Shown here: positions 8,778 through 16,902 of the stretch, piece after piece
Layout of the letters: each line of letters starts with the position of its first letter
Numbering within the stretch: the first letter of the stretch is position 1
From: SAR86A sp902628085
Lineage (GTDB): Bacteria; Pseudomonadota; Gammaproteobacteria; Magnimaribacterales; D2472
DNA length: 64,000 nt
Assembly (NCBI GenBank): GCA_902628085.1
Contig: CACOLO010000001.1
Location: 1-64,000, forward strand
Reading direction: 5' to 3'
Notes under the pieces: generated by a model
Database searches by the model: none
Told to the model about the DNA's origin: nothing
The model's input: the letters and a program-made list of their open reading frames with translations, nothing else
Made by a program: the position numbers and the translations under genes

Positions 8778-9518
8778 ATGAAATATATAATTACTTTTTT
8801 AATGACTGTAAGTTTCGCAACAATGGCTCAAGAACCAGAACTTGAGGGATATACAAGTGTTTATGCAAACTATACTTTTTGTAAGTTAAATGATGGCGCT
8901 ACTTTTGATGATGTTAGGCCATTCGTTGGTAAGTATGTTGAAAATGCAAAATCATTTGAAAATGAAGTTGATCTTGCAGTTTTATTTCCGTTGTATGCAT
9001 CTGATCCTGACCATGATTTCTTTTTTGTAGCTCATGCAGATTCTAGGGAGGAAATGGGAGCATTTAATGACAAAATGTTTCAAATTTATGCACAGTCTGA
9101 GAACAATGCAATGCCTCCAATGGATTGTGATGTCGAACTAGAAGCTTTTCAAAGAGTTGGCCCATCCTCATCGGATGCTGCTCCTCAGGGTAGAACAATA
9201 GTTAATTATTGGCCTTGTAAATACACACGTGGTTTTGATAGAAGAGCTATGCGAGAAGCCAGAAGACAAGCTGCTTTAAAACATTATGCTGCTGGTGCTG
9301 AGGGCGGATATAGATACATAATGACAAATAGTGGGACAGACAGGGAACAGGATGTTGATTTTTGGTTTTCAACTTCTGCTCCAAGCGAGGCTGCAAGAGG
9401 GAAAAACATTGATCTTTGGTGGTCTGAAATTAGGAACAGTGATGAGTGGGCTGAAGTAAGAAAACATGCTTCATGTCAAGATTCAGAAACCTATGCTGCA
9501 TATCCACTAAAACAGTAG
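8778..9518 (+). CDS. Secreted protein with two tandem ~105-residue repeats, function unknown
   Basis: A 246-residue protein with a signal peptide (MKYIITFLMTVSFATMA, then QEPE). The mature part reads as two copies of one domain. The first runs from YANYTFCKLNDG to MDCDVELEAFQRV and the second from IVNYWPCKYTRG to HASCQDSETYAAY. Each copy has one cysteine near its start and one near its end at equivalent places, suggesting one disulfide per domain or a structural pair. Each has a strand-helix-strand-helix pattern like a dimeric alpha/beta barrel. No catalytic motif recognised. Paired with the preceding secreted protein and followed by a strong terminator. Confidence 0.75.
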   Translation: MKYIITFLMTVSFATMAQEPELEGYTSVYANYTFCKLNDGATFDDVRPFVGKYVENAKSFENEVDLAVLFPLYASDPDHDFFFVAHADSREEMGAFNDKMFQIYAQSENNAMPPMDCDVELEAFQRVGPSSSDAAPQGRTIVNYWPCKYTRGFDRRAMREARRQAALKHYAAGAEGGYRYIMTNSGTDREQDVDFWFSTSAPSEAARGKNIDLWWSEIRNSDEWAEVRKHASCQDSETYAAYPLKQ

Positions 9519-9533
9519 AAACTTTTTGAAGTT

Positions 9534-9565
9534 AAAAAAAGCTGATCTATGATCAGCTTTTTTTT
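9534..9565 (+). terminator. Bidirectional intrinsic terminator
   Basis: A perfect 7-bp stem GCTGATC/GATCAGC with a TAT loop (9541-9557), flanked by seven A on the left and eight or nine T on the right. It can end the secreted-protein operon on the plus strand and the tRNA-Arg transcript on the minus strand. Confidence 0.9.
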
Positions 9566-9639
9566 GGTGCCCTCTGCAGGAATCGAACCTGCAACTAATC
9601 CTTAGGAGGGATTTGTTATATCCATTTAACTAAGAAGGC
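9565..9639 (-). tRNA. tRNA-Arg, anticodon CCT
   Basis: The minus-strand 75-nt cloverleaf has acceptor GCCTTCT/AGAGGGC (one G.T), discriminator A and an encoded CCA. The anticodon stem is AATCC/GGATT with loop CTCCTAA, so anticodon CCT reads AGG. The T-arm is GCAGG-TTCGATT-CCTGC. Its 3' end runs directly into the bidirectional terminator. Confidence 0.95.
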
Positions 9640-9668
9640 ATTAAAATTGTGATTTTGACAATTGCTAA

Positions 9669-11513
9669 ATGATAACTTTACTAAACAAGAATAAATTATT
9701 TCTTTATTGTCTTGTAGTAATAATTTTATCTAGTTTTTTTGCATCATTAATTCAAACAAGTTTTGGAAAAGTTGATGTAAAGCTCATGAATCTTAAAACT
9801 CCTGATGGGCAAAATCTAGTTTACGATTTATATAAACCGTCTATCGCAACAGAAAATGATAAGCAACCGTTTATAGTTGTTGTACCAGGATTTCAAAGAT
9901 CAAAAGAAGCACTTTCCAACATTGCTATTGAGTTATCGCGCAGGGGGTATGTTGTAGCCCTTATTGATCCCTATGCCCAAGGTATGTCATCTTCGTCTTT
10001 AAGTAGGCTAGCAGCAACTACACAAGGTTATGGCATGTTTGCTCTTGTTGATTATGCTTATGCTGAGAACTTTTCATTTGTAGATATCAATAAAATTGGA
10101 TCAACTGGTCACTCAATGGGTGGTAATGCCGCAATACGGGGAGCAGATTATTTTGGTAAAGAGGCTATTAAGTCTGGTAAGAAAAGTAAGCTCGATTCAG
10201 TATATATTTCTGGATACGTATTAACACTTCGAGAAAATATATTAAGAGACTCAAAATCTAATATGGGTGTTAGTTACGCCTTATACGATGAAGGAGCTTT
10301 TAGGAATGACTTACAAGGCTGGGATGCAGGTAATATGAAGATTGCTCCAGAGTCACTTAGAACAGTGAATAGTGTTCTACCAAAAGATAAAAAAGTTACA
10401 GAGGTTGAACTAGGAAAATACTATGGAGAAAGATCAAATAATACACTGAGAGTAATTTTTAACGAAGAATTACTCCATCCATTTCAACCTTACAATAAAG
10501 TAGCTACTAAAAATCAATTAGATTATTTCGATAAAGTTTTTGGAACACCCATACCGATAAACTCCAAAGATCAAATTTGGCAATATAAAGAATTTTTTAC
10601 ATTAATAAATATGATAGTTTCCTTATTGATGTTAATTCCAATTGCAAAACTCTTTTTAAGCCTAAGTTTCTTTAAGGATATAGTAAAAGATATTCCAGCA
10701 TCACTACCAGAACAAACATCAAAAAGTAAAATGATTTTTTGGTCTGTTTTCTTTTTAAATGCTCTTATTGCATGTATCTCATTTATTCCAATGGTGGATG
10801 TTGCAAAAATATTATTTTACGAATCAGCAAATAGAGAATTAACGTGGTTTTTTCCTCAAAGGATGAATAATTCAGTTATGTTATGGGCTGCATTTAATGG
10901 CTCAATTGGTTTAGTAATATTTTTTATATCTTATTACTTTTTTGGAAGGCATCATGGTGTTAATACCAATTCATGGGGCCTTCAAATTAATAAAGTTGAA
11001 TTATTTAAGACAATAATGCTTGGACTTTCAATTTTTATTTGTTACTACTTAATTTTGTATTTTGTTTATTTTTTATTTCATGTTGATTATAGATTTTGGT
11101 TTATGGGAGTCAGAATATTTCAACCTGAAATGTTATTGGTTTTGGTGATGTATTTTCCATTATTTTTTATATTTTTCTTCTCTAATTCCTTGCGAGTAAA
11201 TGGGTCGATGCGTTTTAAAAATCAATCTGAATGGAAATCTAGGCTTATTGCAGGTTTTGCAAATTCTTTTGGGCTAATGATGATAATTATCATTCAATAC
11301 GTAACTTTTGCATGGACAGGAACAGTTTTTTGGACAACAAATTGGTTGAGCGTTAATCTTTTATTTGGAATTGTCCCAATGATGTTTATCTTGCCTTATT
11401 TCAATAGAATATTTTTTCAATTAACAGGACGTGTCTATCTTGGCCCAATAGTCACCTGTTTAATATTTATAATGATCTTATCAACAAATACAGTAGTTTA
11501 TTTACCACTTTAA
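9669..11513 (+). CDS. Alpha/beta hydrolase fused to a polytopic membrane domain
   Basis: A 614-residue two-part protein. After an N-terminal membrane anchor (about residues 10-30), a serine-hydrolase domain spans roughly residues 35-290. It includes the strand FIVVVPGFQRSKEAL (oxyanion region) and the nucleophile elbow TGHSMGGNAA near residue 155. A histidine candidate follows in EELLHPFQPY. From about residue 310 to the end there are seven or eight hydrophobic helices. The hydrolase part is probably periplasmic and anchored on both sides. The architecture suggests a membrane-lipid or peptide hydrolase, but the substrate is unknown. It stands alone between tRNA-Arg and thrS. Confidence 0.75.
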   Translation: MITLLNKNKLFLYCLVVIILSSFFASLIQTSFGKVDVKLMNLKTPDGQNLVYDLYKPSIATENDKQPFIVVVPGFQRSKEALSNIAIELSRRGYVVALIDPYAQGMSSSSLSRLAATTQGYGMFALVDYAYAENFSFVDINKIGSTGHSMGGNAAIRGADYFGKEAIKSGKKSKLDSVYISGYVLTLRENILRDSKSNMGVSYALYDEGAFRNDLQGWDAGNMKIAPESLRTVNSVLPKDKKVTEVELGKYYGERSNNTLRVIFNEELLHPFQPYNKVATKNQLDYFDKVFGTPIPINSKDQIWQYKEFFTLINMIVSLLMLIPIAKLFLSLSFFKDIVKDIPASLPEQTSKSKMIFWSVFFLNALIACISFIPMVDVAKILFYESANRELTWFFPQRMNNSVMLWAAFNGSIGLVIFFISYYFFGRHHGVNTNSWGLQINKVELFKTIMLGLSIFICYYLILYFVYFLFHVDYRFWFMGVRIFQPEMLLVLVMYFPLFFIFFFSNSLRVNGSMRFKNQSEWKSRLIAGFANSFGLMMIIIIQYVTFAWTGTVFWTTNWLSVNLLFGIVPMMFILPYFNRIFFQLTGRVYLGPIVTCLIFIMILSTNTVVYLPL

Positions 11514-11560
11514 TAAATTATATTTCATTTTATTTTTTTTAATTTAGCCATCTATCTCTA

Positions 11561-11566
11561 TATAAT
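11561..11566 (+). promoter_or_regulatory. Consensus -10 box immediately upstream of thrS
   Basis: A perfect TATAAT ends 6 nt before the ATG at 11573 and abuts another ATG at 11567. If used, transcription would begin at or next to the 11573 ATG, giving a leaderless or almost leaderless thrS mRNA. A -35 match is poor (TTTAAT at 11538). Confidence 0.4.
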
Positions 11567-11572
11567 ATGTTT

Positions 11573-13498
11573 ATGAAATTAACACTTCCTGACAACAGCT
11601 TTAGAGAACTCGAAAAAGGTTCTAATGGCTATGATTTAGCCAAAGACATAGGTCCTGGTTTAGCCAAGGCCGCCGTTGCTGTAACTGTTAACGGAGAGCA
11701 GAGGGATTTGTTTGATCCAATTACCAATGATTCAGATATTTCAATCATTACAATTGACTCAGATGCAGGCATAGAAATAATGAGGCATACGCTAACAGCG
11801 CAAGTTTTAGCTAAAGCTTTAAAAAATTTGTATCCAAAATCAAAATTAGCTATTGGACCTACGATTGATGATGGTTTTTACTATGACGTGGAGACTGAGC
11901 AAGCTATTTCCATAGATGATCTTCAAAAAATCGAAAACGAAATGCATAAGATTATAAAAAAGAAATCACATATAACAAAAAAATTAGAACCAAGAAAAGA
12001 AGCATTGAAAATATTTGAGTCTCTTAATGAGCCATATAAGCAGGAGATTATTAATGATTCAGACCAAGAGGACGACTTTCAGCTTTATTATCAAGACAAT
12101 GAAGATTTTGTTGATTTATGTAAAGGACCTCACTTGCCTAATTTGGGTTTCATAGGAGCATTTAAATTAACAAAAGTTTCTGGAGCATACTGGAAGGGCG
12201 ATTCTAATAACACAATGCTTACTAGGGTTTACGGCACTGCATGGAACAATGAAAAAGACTTAAACAATTATCTTGCTAATTTAGAGGAGGCTCAAAAAAG
12301 AGATCACAGAAAGCTTGGAAAAGAAATGAATTTATTTCATTTTCAAGATGAAGCTCCTGGAATGGTGTTTTGGCATCCATATGGATGGACAATTTATAGA
12401 CAATTACAGAACTATGTCAGAGAAAGATTAGAAGAAAACAACTACCTTGAAATAAATACGCCTTCTGTTGTCGACAGAAAACTGTGGGAAGCATCTGGGC
12501 ACTGGGATAAATATAGAGAGAATATGTTTATTACTGAGATTGATGAAGAGCATGCCAATGAAAAAAGGGTTAACGCTCTGAAGCCTATGAATTGTCCTTG
12601 TCACGTTCAAATTTATAACCAGGGCATCAAATCTTATAGAGATTTACCTCTAAGATATGCTGAATTTGGTTCATGTCATAGGTATGAGCCATCTGGAACC
12701 ATGCATGGTTTAATGAGAGTAAGAGGCTTTACTCAAGATGATGGGCATATTTTTTGCACTGAAGATCAAATAGAATCTGAAACAGCTAAATTTATAGAGC
12801 TTCTTTCAAGAGTATATAGCGACTTAGGTTTTAAAAGCTTTGATATAAAGTTATCAACACGTCCTGAAGTAAGAGTTGGTTCTGATGAAGTATGGGATAA
12901 AGCTGAATCTTCTCTTGAATCTGCAATTGAAAAACTTGGACATGATTTTGAAATAGTTCCTGGAGAAGGAGCATTTTATGGACCAAAACTAGATTTTGTT
13001 CTTACAGATGCAATAGGGCGTGAATGGCAGTGTGGAACTTTTCAAGCGGATTTTAATTTACCTGAAAGACTAAAAGCTGAATTTGTGGGCGAAGATGGAA
13101 AGAAATACCATCCCGTAATGATTCATCGAGCTGTTCTAGGATCTTTTGAGAGATTTATTGGTATTCTCATAGAAAATTATGCTGGCAAGCTTCCGCTATG
13201 GCTTGCACCGCAACAAGTTGTAGTTGCATCAATAGTATCCGATGCAAATGATTATGCTTTAGAAATTAAAAAAAAGTTACAGGATAACAATATCAGGTGC
13301 GAACTTGATCTTAGGAATGAAAAGATTAGTTACAAAGTTAGAGAACATAGTACAAAAAAAGTGCCTATAATTTTTGCCATTGGTAAAAAGGAAATGATTG
13401 ATAAAACTGTTTCATTGAGAAGAATTGGTAGTAAAGAATCGTCAGTATTATCTCTTGATGATGCCATAAAGGATATTGTCAGAGAGAACAGAGTTTAA
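11573..13498 (+). CDS. thrS: Threonyl-tRNA synthetase
   Basis: A class II synthetase charging tRNA-Thr, 641 residues, full length. An N-terminal TGS domain (MKLTLPDNS to about residue 60) is followed by the editing (SAD) domain and the catalytic core, with zinc-site motif MNCPCHVQIYN, motif 2 LRYAEFGSCHRYEPSG and motif 3 in the HRAVLGSFERFIGILIE region. A C-terminal anticodon-binding domain closes the protein. I chose the ATG at 11573 because it aligns with the usual N-terminus; the in-frame ATG at 11567 would add two residues. The editing domain is odd: HxxxH reads RHTLTAQVL, while the other half of the site, DLCKGPHLP, is intact. infC and rplT, common neighbours, do not follow. Confidence 0.96.
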   Translation: MKLTLPDNSFRELEKGSNGYDLAKDIGPGLAKAAVAVTVNGEQRDLFDPITNDSDISIITIDSDAGIEIMRHTLTAQVLAKALKNLYPKSKLAIGPTIDDGFYYDVETEQAISIDDLQKIENEMHKIIKKKSHITKKLEPRKEALKIFESLNEPYKQEIINDSDQEDDFQLYYQDNEDFVDLCKGPHLPNLGFIGAFKLTKVSGAYWKGDSNNTMLTRVYGTAWNNEKDLNNYLANLEEAQKRDHRKLGKEMNLFHFQDEAPGMVFWHPYGWTIYRQLQNYVRERLEENNYLEINTPSVVDRKLWEASGHWDKYRENMFITEIDEEHANEKRVNALKPMNCPCHVQIYNQGIKSYRDLPLRYAEFGSCHRYEPSGTMHGLMRVRGFTQDDGHIFCTEDQIESETAKFIELLSRVYSDLGFKSFDIKLSTRPEVRVGSDEVWDKAESSLESAIEKLGHDFEIVPGEGAFYGPKLDFVLTDAIGREWQCGTFQADFNLPERLKAEFVGEDGKKYHPVMIHRAVLGSFERFIGILIENYAGKLPLWLAPQQVVVASIVSDANDYALEIKKKLQDNNIRCELDLRNEKISYKVREHSTKKVPIIFAIGKKEMIDKTVSLRRIGSKESSVLSLDDAIKDIVRENRV

Positions 13499-13503
13499 GA
13501 TTA

Positions 13504-13701
13504 ATGATGACAAAAATTTTTATACTACCCATAAGGTTTTATAGGTACTTTATATCACCATTATTTCCACCATCTTGTAGGTTTGAACCAACATGTTCAA
13601 CGTATGCTATTGAGGTAATTTTGCAAGAAGGAATTATCAAAGGCACCTATCTGGCAGCAGTAAGAATTTCTAAATGCCACCCATGGCATAAAGGCTCATA
13701 A
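13504..13701 (+). CDS. yidD: Membrane protein insertion efficiency factor YidD
   Basis: A 65-residue member of the YidD family, which assists YidC-dependent insertion of inner-membrane proteins. Motifs match the family: RFYRYFISPLFPPSCRF, PTCSTYAIE and the closing KCHPWHKG. It is at the short end of the family (about 70-85 residues). In many genomes yidD lies between rnpA and yidC; here it is 5 nt behind thrS, so it has been relocated. Confidence 0.93.
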   Translation: MMTKIFILPIRFYRYFISPLFPPSCRFEPTCSTYAIEVILQEGIIKGTYLAAVRISKCHPWHKGS

Positions 13702-13763
13702 ATAAAACTTATTAATATATATAACTTTTTAATATAAATATTATATTTATTTAATTCATAGGT

Positions 13764-13779
13764 TATAGTTTGAACTATA
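13764..13779. promoter_or_regulatory. Perfect palindrome upstream of the first TonB receptor
   Basis: TATAGTT-TG-AACTATA is a perfect 7-bp-arm inverted repeat 38 nt before the ATG at 13818, in an AT-rich 116-nt spacer. It could be an operator for a dimeric regulator or part of the promoter; at this base composition chance is not excluded. Confidence 0.25.
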
Positions 13780-13817
13780 TTTTTATCAAATTAGCCATTA
13801 TTAAGGGGGACGAAGAT

Positions 13818-16733
13818 ATGGATAGTTTTTTTAAGTTTTCATTTAAAACATTTGCAAGCATAACGTTGCTTTTTTCATTGGGAGCTGTTGCTCAAGAAAT
13901 CGAAGAAGTGATTGTTACTGCAACTAAAAAAGAAGAGTCAATTCAAGACCTTGCTATCTCAGTTGAGGCTTTTAGCGCCGATGATATGCAAACAAATATG
14001 ATCAATGATCTTGATGATTTACAAGAGGTTGTTCCTGGAATGGCAGCATCTAAAGGTATCGGTTCAGGTGGCGCATACGCAATTAGAGGAACCGGCTCTT
14101 ATGGTGTTGGTGCTGCAGTAGTCGGAGCAGTTGTTACTGCCATGAACGGACACAGTGTAAATACCTCGACTGTATTTGATATTGGCTTCTATGATGTAGA
14201 GAGAGTGGAGGTTCTAAAAGGTCCTCAAGGAACTCTTTATGGAAGAAATGCTGTATCAGGTGTAATCAACTTAATTACTGCAAGACCAGCTGAAGAATTT
14301 GGTGGATACTTTGACTATGATCTAGGTACTTACAATTCAAAAAGGTTTACAACTGCCCTAAATGTCCCAATGGGCGATAAAGTTAGATCTAGATTTGCAT
14401 ACACTAGTTACGATAGAGACGGTTTTGCAGAAAACCTAAGAACAGGTCAAAAATTTGATGACAGAAGTGCATACGGTATAAGAGCATCTTTTGACTTCTT
14501 AATTTCTGGCGACACTATATTAGAATTTACATATGATAGATATAAAGGTGATGACAACAGAAACAATATTGGCACATCTTTTTGTGTAAAAAATCTATTT
14601 TTTGGTTGTGATCCACTTCAAAGAGGAACTCCTAATATTACTGCAGCACCTACTGGAAGTACTGCTGCGTTATCTGGTCTAGTTGCAGGACTAGTTCCGA
14701 CTGCATGGTTAGATACATACTCTAGTCAACCTGCTACAGCACCTGATCAGTTTAAATATGCATATTTAAATAAAGTACCAGAGCATCATCAAATTGCAGA
14801 ATTTACTACATTAAAACTTGATCATGCATTATCTGATACGTTAACTTTAAATGTTAAGTACTCCTATGGAACCAGAGATTATTTTCATATGAATGACAAT
14901 GATTATGGCTACACTTCGGATCCATTGCCTGGGGTACTTGGAAATGCAGGTCTTGGTCTTCCTCCTATAAGTTGGGAAGCTGAGTTTTATTCGTTTACTG
15001 AAATTGTTGATTCAAGTAGAACATATGAATTTGCTGATGTTGATACTAACGATCAACAAGCTGAGATAACATTGATCTCTAATTTCGATGGACCTATGAA
15101 CTTTGTAGTTGGTGCTTATCAGTTTGATCAAAGAAATCATAATAGATATTTAATTCAAACAGGAGCACTAAATATGATGAAATCATTCAGATCTCATCCA
15201 TATAGTCAATTAGTTTTTGGTGGGCAGTTTGATGGATATGGTGGACTACCTTTTTATCAAACACTTATTTTTGGCTTGAGTGGAATTGATGCTTGTCAAT
15301 TACCATTTGCTGGACCAGTTGCAAATGCCGTACCAAGCAGTGCTAATCCAGCTTGTTTAGCATTTGCATTGGCTGCTCAAGGTATCACACCCTATGAATT
15401 ACCAAACCAACTTGGCGGTTACTCAAACGATGATCATGTAAGAACAAAATCAACAGCTTTATTGGGTGAGCTTTATTATGATATCAGTGAAGATACAAAG
15501 TTAACTCTTGGCATTAGATATAACGATGATAAAGTCACAGACAACATAATGACTGCTCTAGGACAAATTCAAAATCCAAATTATAGTGTTGCTGATTATG
15601 CTTCTGGAGTATATCAATTTAATCCAACATCCGTTGTTATAGCTGATAGCGCAACTAAATTTAAAGTAGCAATTCAACATAATTTAGCAGATAACTCTAT
15701 GGTTTACGCAAGTTATGCTACAGCTCAAAAGGCTGGTGGTAATAACCCAGTTATTGGATCAACACCTGATCCATATGCACCAGAGGAAACTGGAGTACTT
15801 GAAATAGGTACAAAGAATATTTTTGCAAATGGAGCTATTTTGCTTAATGCAGCATTGTTCTTTAATAAGACAGATAAGATGTTATTTTCAAATATTGAAG
15901 ATGCAGGTTCTGTAAATTACAACATTGATGCAGAGATTAATGGTTTTGAAGGTAATTTAATAGCATATTTAAGTGAAAATCTTAGAATAGATTTTAATTG
16001 GCTATATGTTGACAGTGAATTAGGTGACATTGGTAAACCTATATTTAACCCACTTAATCCTGGAAATATCGCTACAGTTTTAGGTGTTAATCCTACTGGT
16101 TATACTCCTGGAGTTCAGGGTTGTGGCGGTGCCATCGCTCCATGTGGACCAGGTAATGGTGGTCCAGGAAGTGTTGATGGTCTTCCATTTGATCCAGCAG
16201 GTGCAATTTCATACTCTTACGGACTCAGAGCAGATGGAGTTCCAGTTATAATGATGAAATCTTTTGGTTTCTTGTGTGCTGCTCCAGCAACACCTACAAA
16301 TATTCTCACCATGCTTACTGGATTTAATCCTCTACAAGGTGCTAGCTGTCCTTTCGCACCAACACCAATTGATATTGATGGAAATACTGTTCCAGGAACA
16401 CCAGAACTTTCATATAGTTTATCTTTAAATAGAGATTTCCCAATGGAAGATGGAGTTTTAACAGCAAGATTAACCTATAGATATCAAGGAGAAAGAGAAG
16501 GTAACGTCTTCAATGAAGCAAGAGCCCAGTTACCTGAGCATAAATTCTTCGATTTCTCAATGAAATATAATCCAAATGCAGGCAATTGGTATGTAGGTTT
16601 ATATGCTAAGAACCTTGCAGATGATCAATATATTGGCGGTTGGGCTGCATCGTCACCTCTACAAGGGGGATCATACTTTGGAACCTATACTGACCCAAGA
16701 ACTTATGGTGTAACATTTGGGCGTGATTTTTAA
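13818..16733 (+). CDS. TonB-dependent outer-membrane receptor (paralogue A)
   Basis: A 971-residue TonB-dependent transporter. The signal peptide ends in LGAVAQ, then EIEEVIVTATKKEES is the TonB-box-like start. The plug domain includes the signatures IRGTGSYG, DVERVEVLKGPQGTLYGRNA and SGVINLITARP. A 22-strand-type barrel follows, closing with ...YGVTFGRDF and a terminal Phe. I place the start at 13818 because AAGGGGG lies just upstream and the signal peptide begins there; an in-frame TTG at 13770 is less likely. Several long extracellular loops contain paired cysteines. Ligand unknown. The next gene is a close paralogue. Confidence 0.93.
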   Translation: MDSFFKFSFKTFASITLLFSLGAVAQEIEEVIVTATKKEESIQDLAISVEAFSADDMQTNMINDLDDLQEVVPGMAASKGIGSGGAYAIRGTGSYGVGAAVVGAVVTAMNGHSVNTSTVFDIGFYDVERVEVLKGPQGTLYGRNAVSGVINLITARPAEEFGGYFDYDLGTYNSKRFTTALNVPMGDKVRSRFAYTSYDRDGFAENLRTGQKFDDRSAYGIRASFDFLISGDTILEFTYDRYKGDDNRNNIGTSFCVKNLFFGCDPLQRGTPNITAAPTGSTAALSGLVAGLVPTAWLDTYSSQPATAPDQFKYAYLNKVPEHHQIAEFTTLKLDHALSDTLTLNVKYSYGTRDYFHMNDNDYGYTSDPLPGVLGNAGLGLPPISWEAEFYSFTEIVDSSRTYEFADVDTNDQQAEITLISNFDGPMNFVVGAYQFDQRNHNRYLIQTGALNMMKSFRSHPYSQLVFGGQFDGYGGLPFYQTLIFGLSGIDACQLPFAGPVANAVPSSANPACLAFALAAQGITPYELPNQLGGYSNDDHVRTKSTALLGELYYDISEDTKLTLGIRYNDDKVTDNIMTALGQIQNPNYSVADYASGVYQFNPTSVVIADSATKFKVAIQHNLADNSMVYASYATAQKAGGNNPVIGSTPDPYAPEETGVLEIGTKNIFANGAILLNAALFFNKTDKMLFSNIEDAGSVNYNIDAEINGFEGNLIAYLSENLRIDFNWLYVDSELGDIGKPIFNPLNPGNIATVLGVNPTGYTPGVQGCGGAIAPCGPGNGGPGSVDGLPFDPAGAISYSYGLRADGVPVIMMKSFGFLCAAPATPTNILTMLTGFNPLQGASCPFAPTPIDIDGNTVPGTPELSYSLSLNRDFPMEDGVLTARLTYRYQGEREGNVFNEARAQLPEHKFFDFSMKYNPNAGNWYVGLYAKNLADDQYIGGWAASSPLQGGSYFGTYTDPRTYGVTFGRDF

Positions 16734-16754
16734 TCCTTAGTTAAAATCAATTAA

Positions 16755-16780
16755 AAAGGCTGGTTTATCCAGCCTTTTTT
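16755..16780 (+). terminator. Intrinsic terminator after TonB receptor A
   Basis: The stem AAAGGCTGG/CCAGCCTTT with a TTTAT loop is followed by a T run. It separates the two receptor paralogues into distinct transcripts. Confidence 0.9.
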
Positions 16781-16902
16781 CTATAGAATTCACCTTTATA
16801 AATTTAACTTATATTTATATATAAAATTTATATGTTAAATTTTGTTAAAACCAGAAATAAATGCATAAACTTAATAACTATATTAGACAAAGGGGGATTT
16901 CT

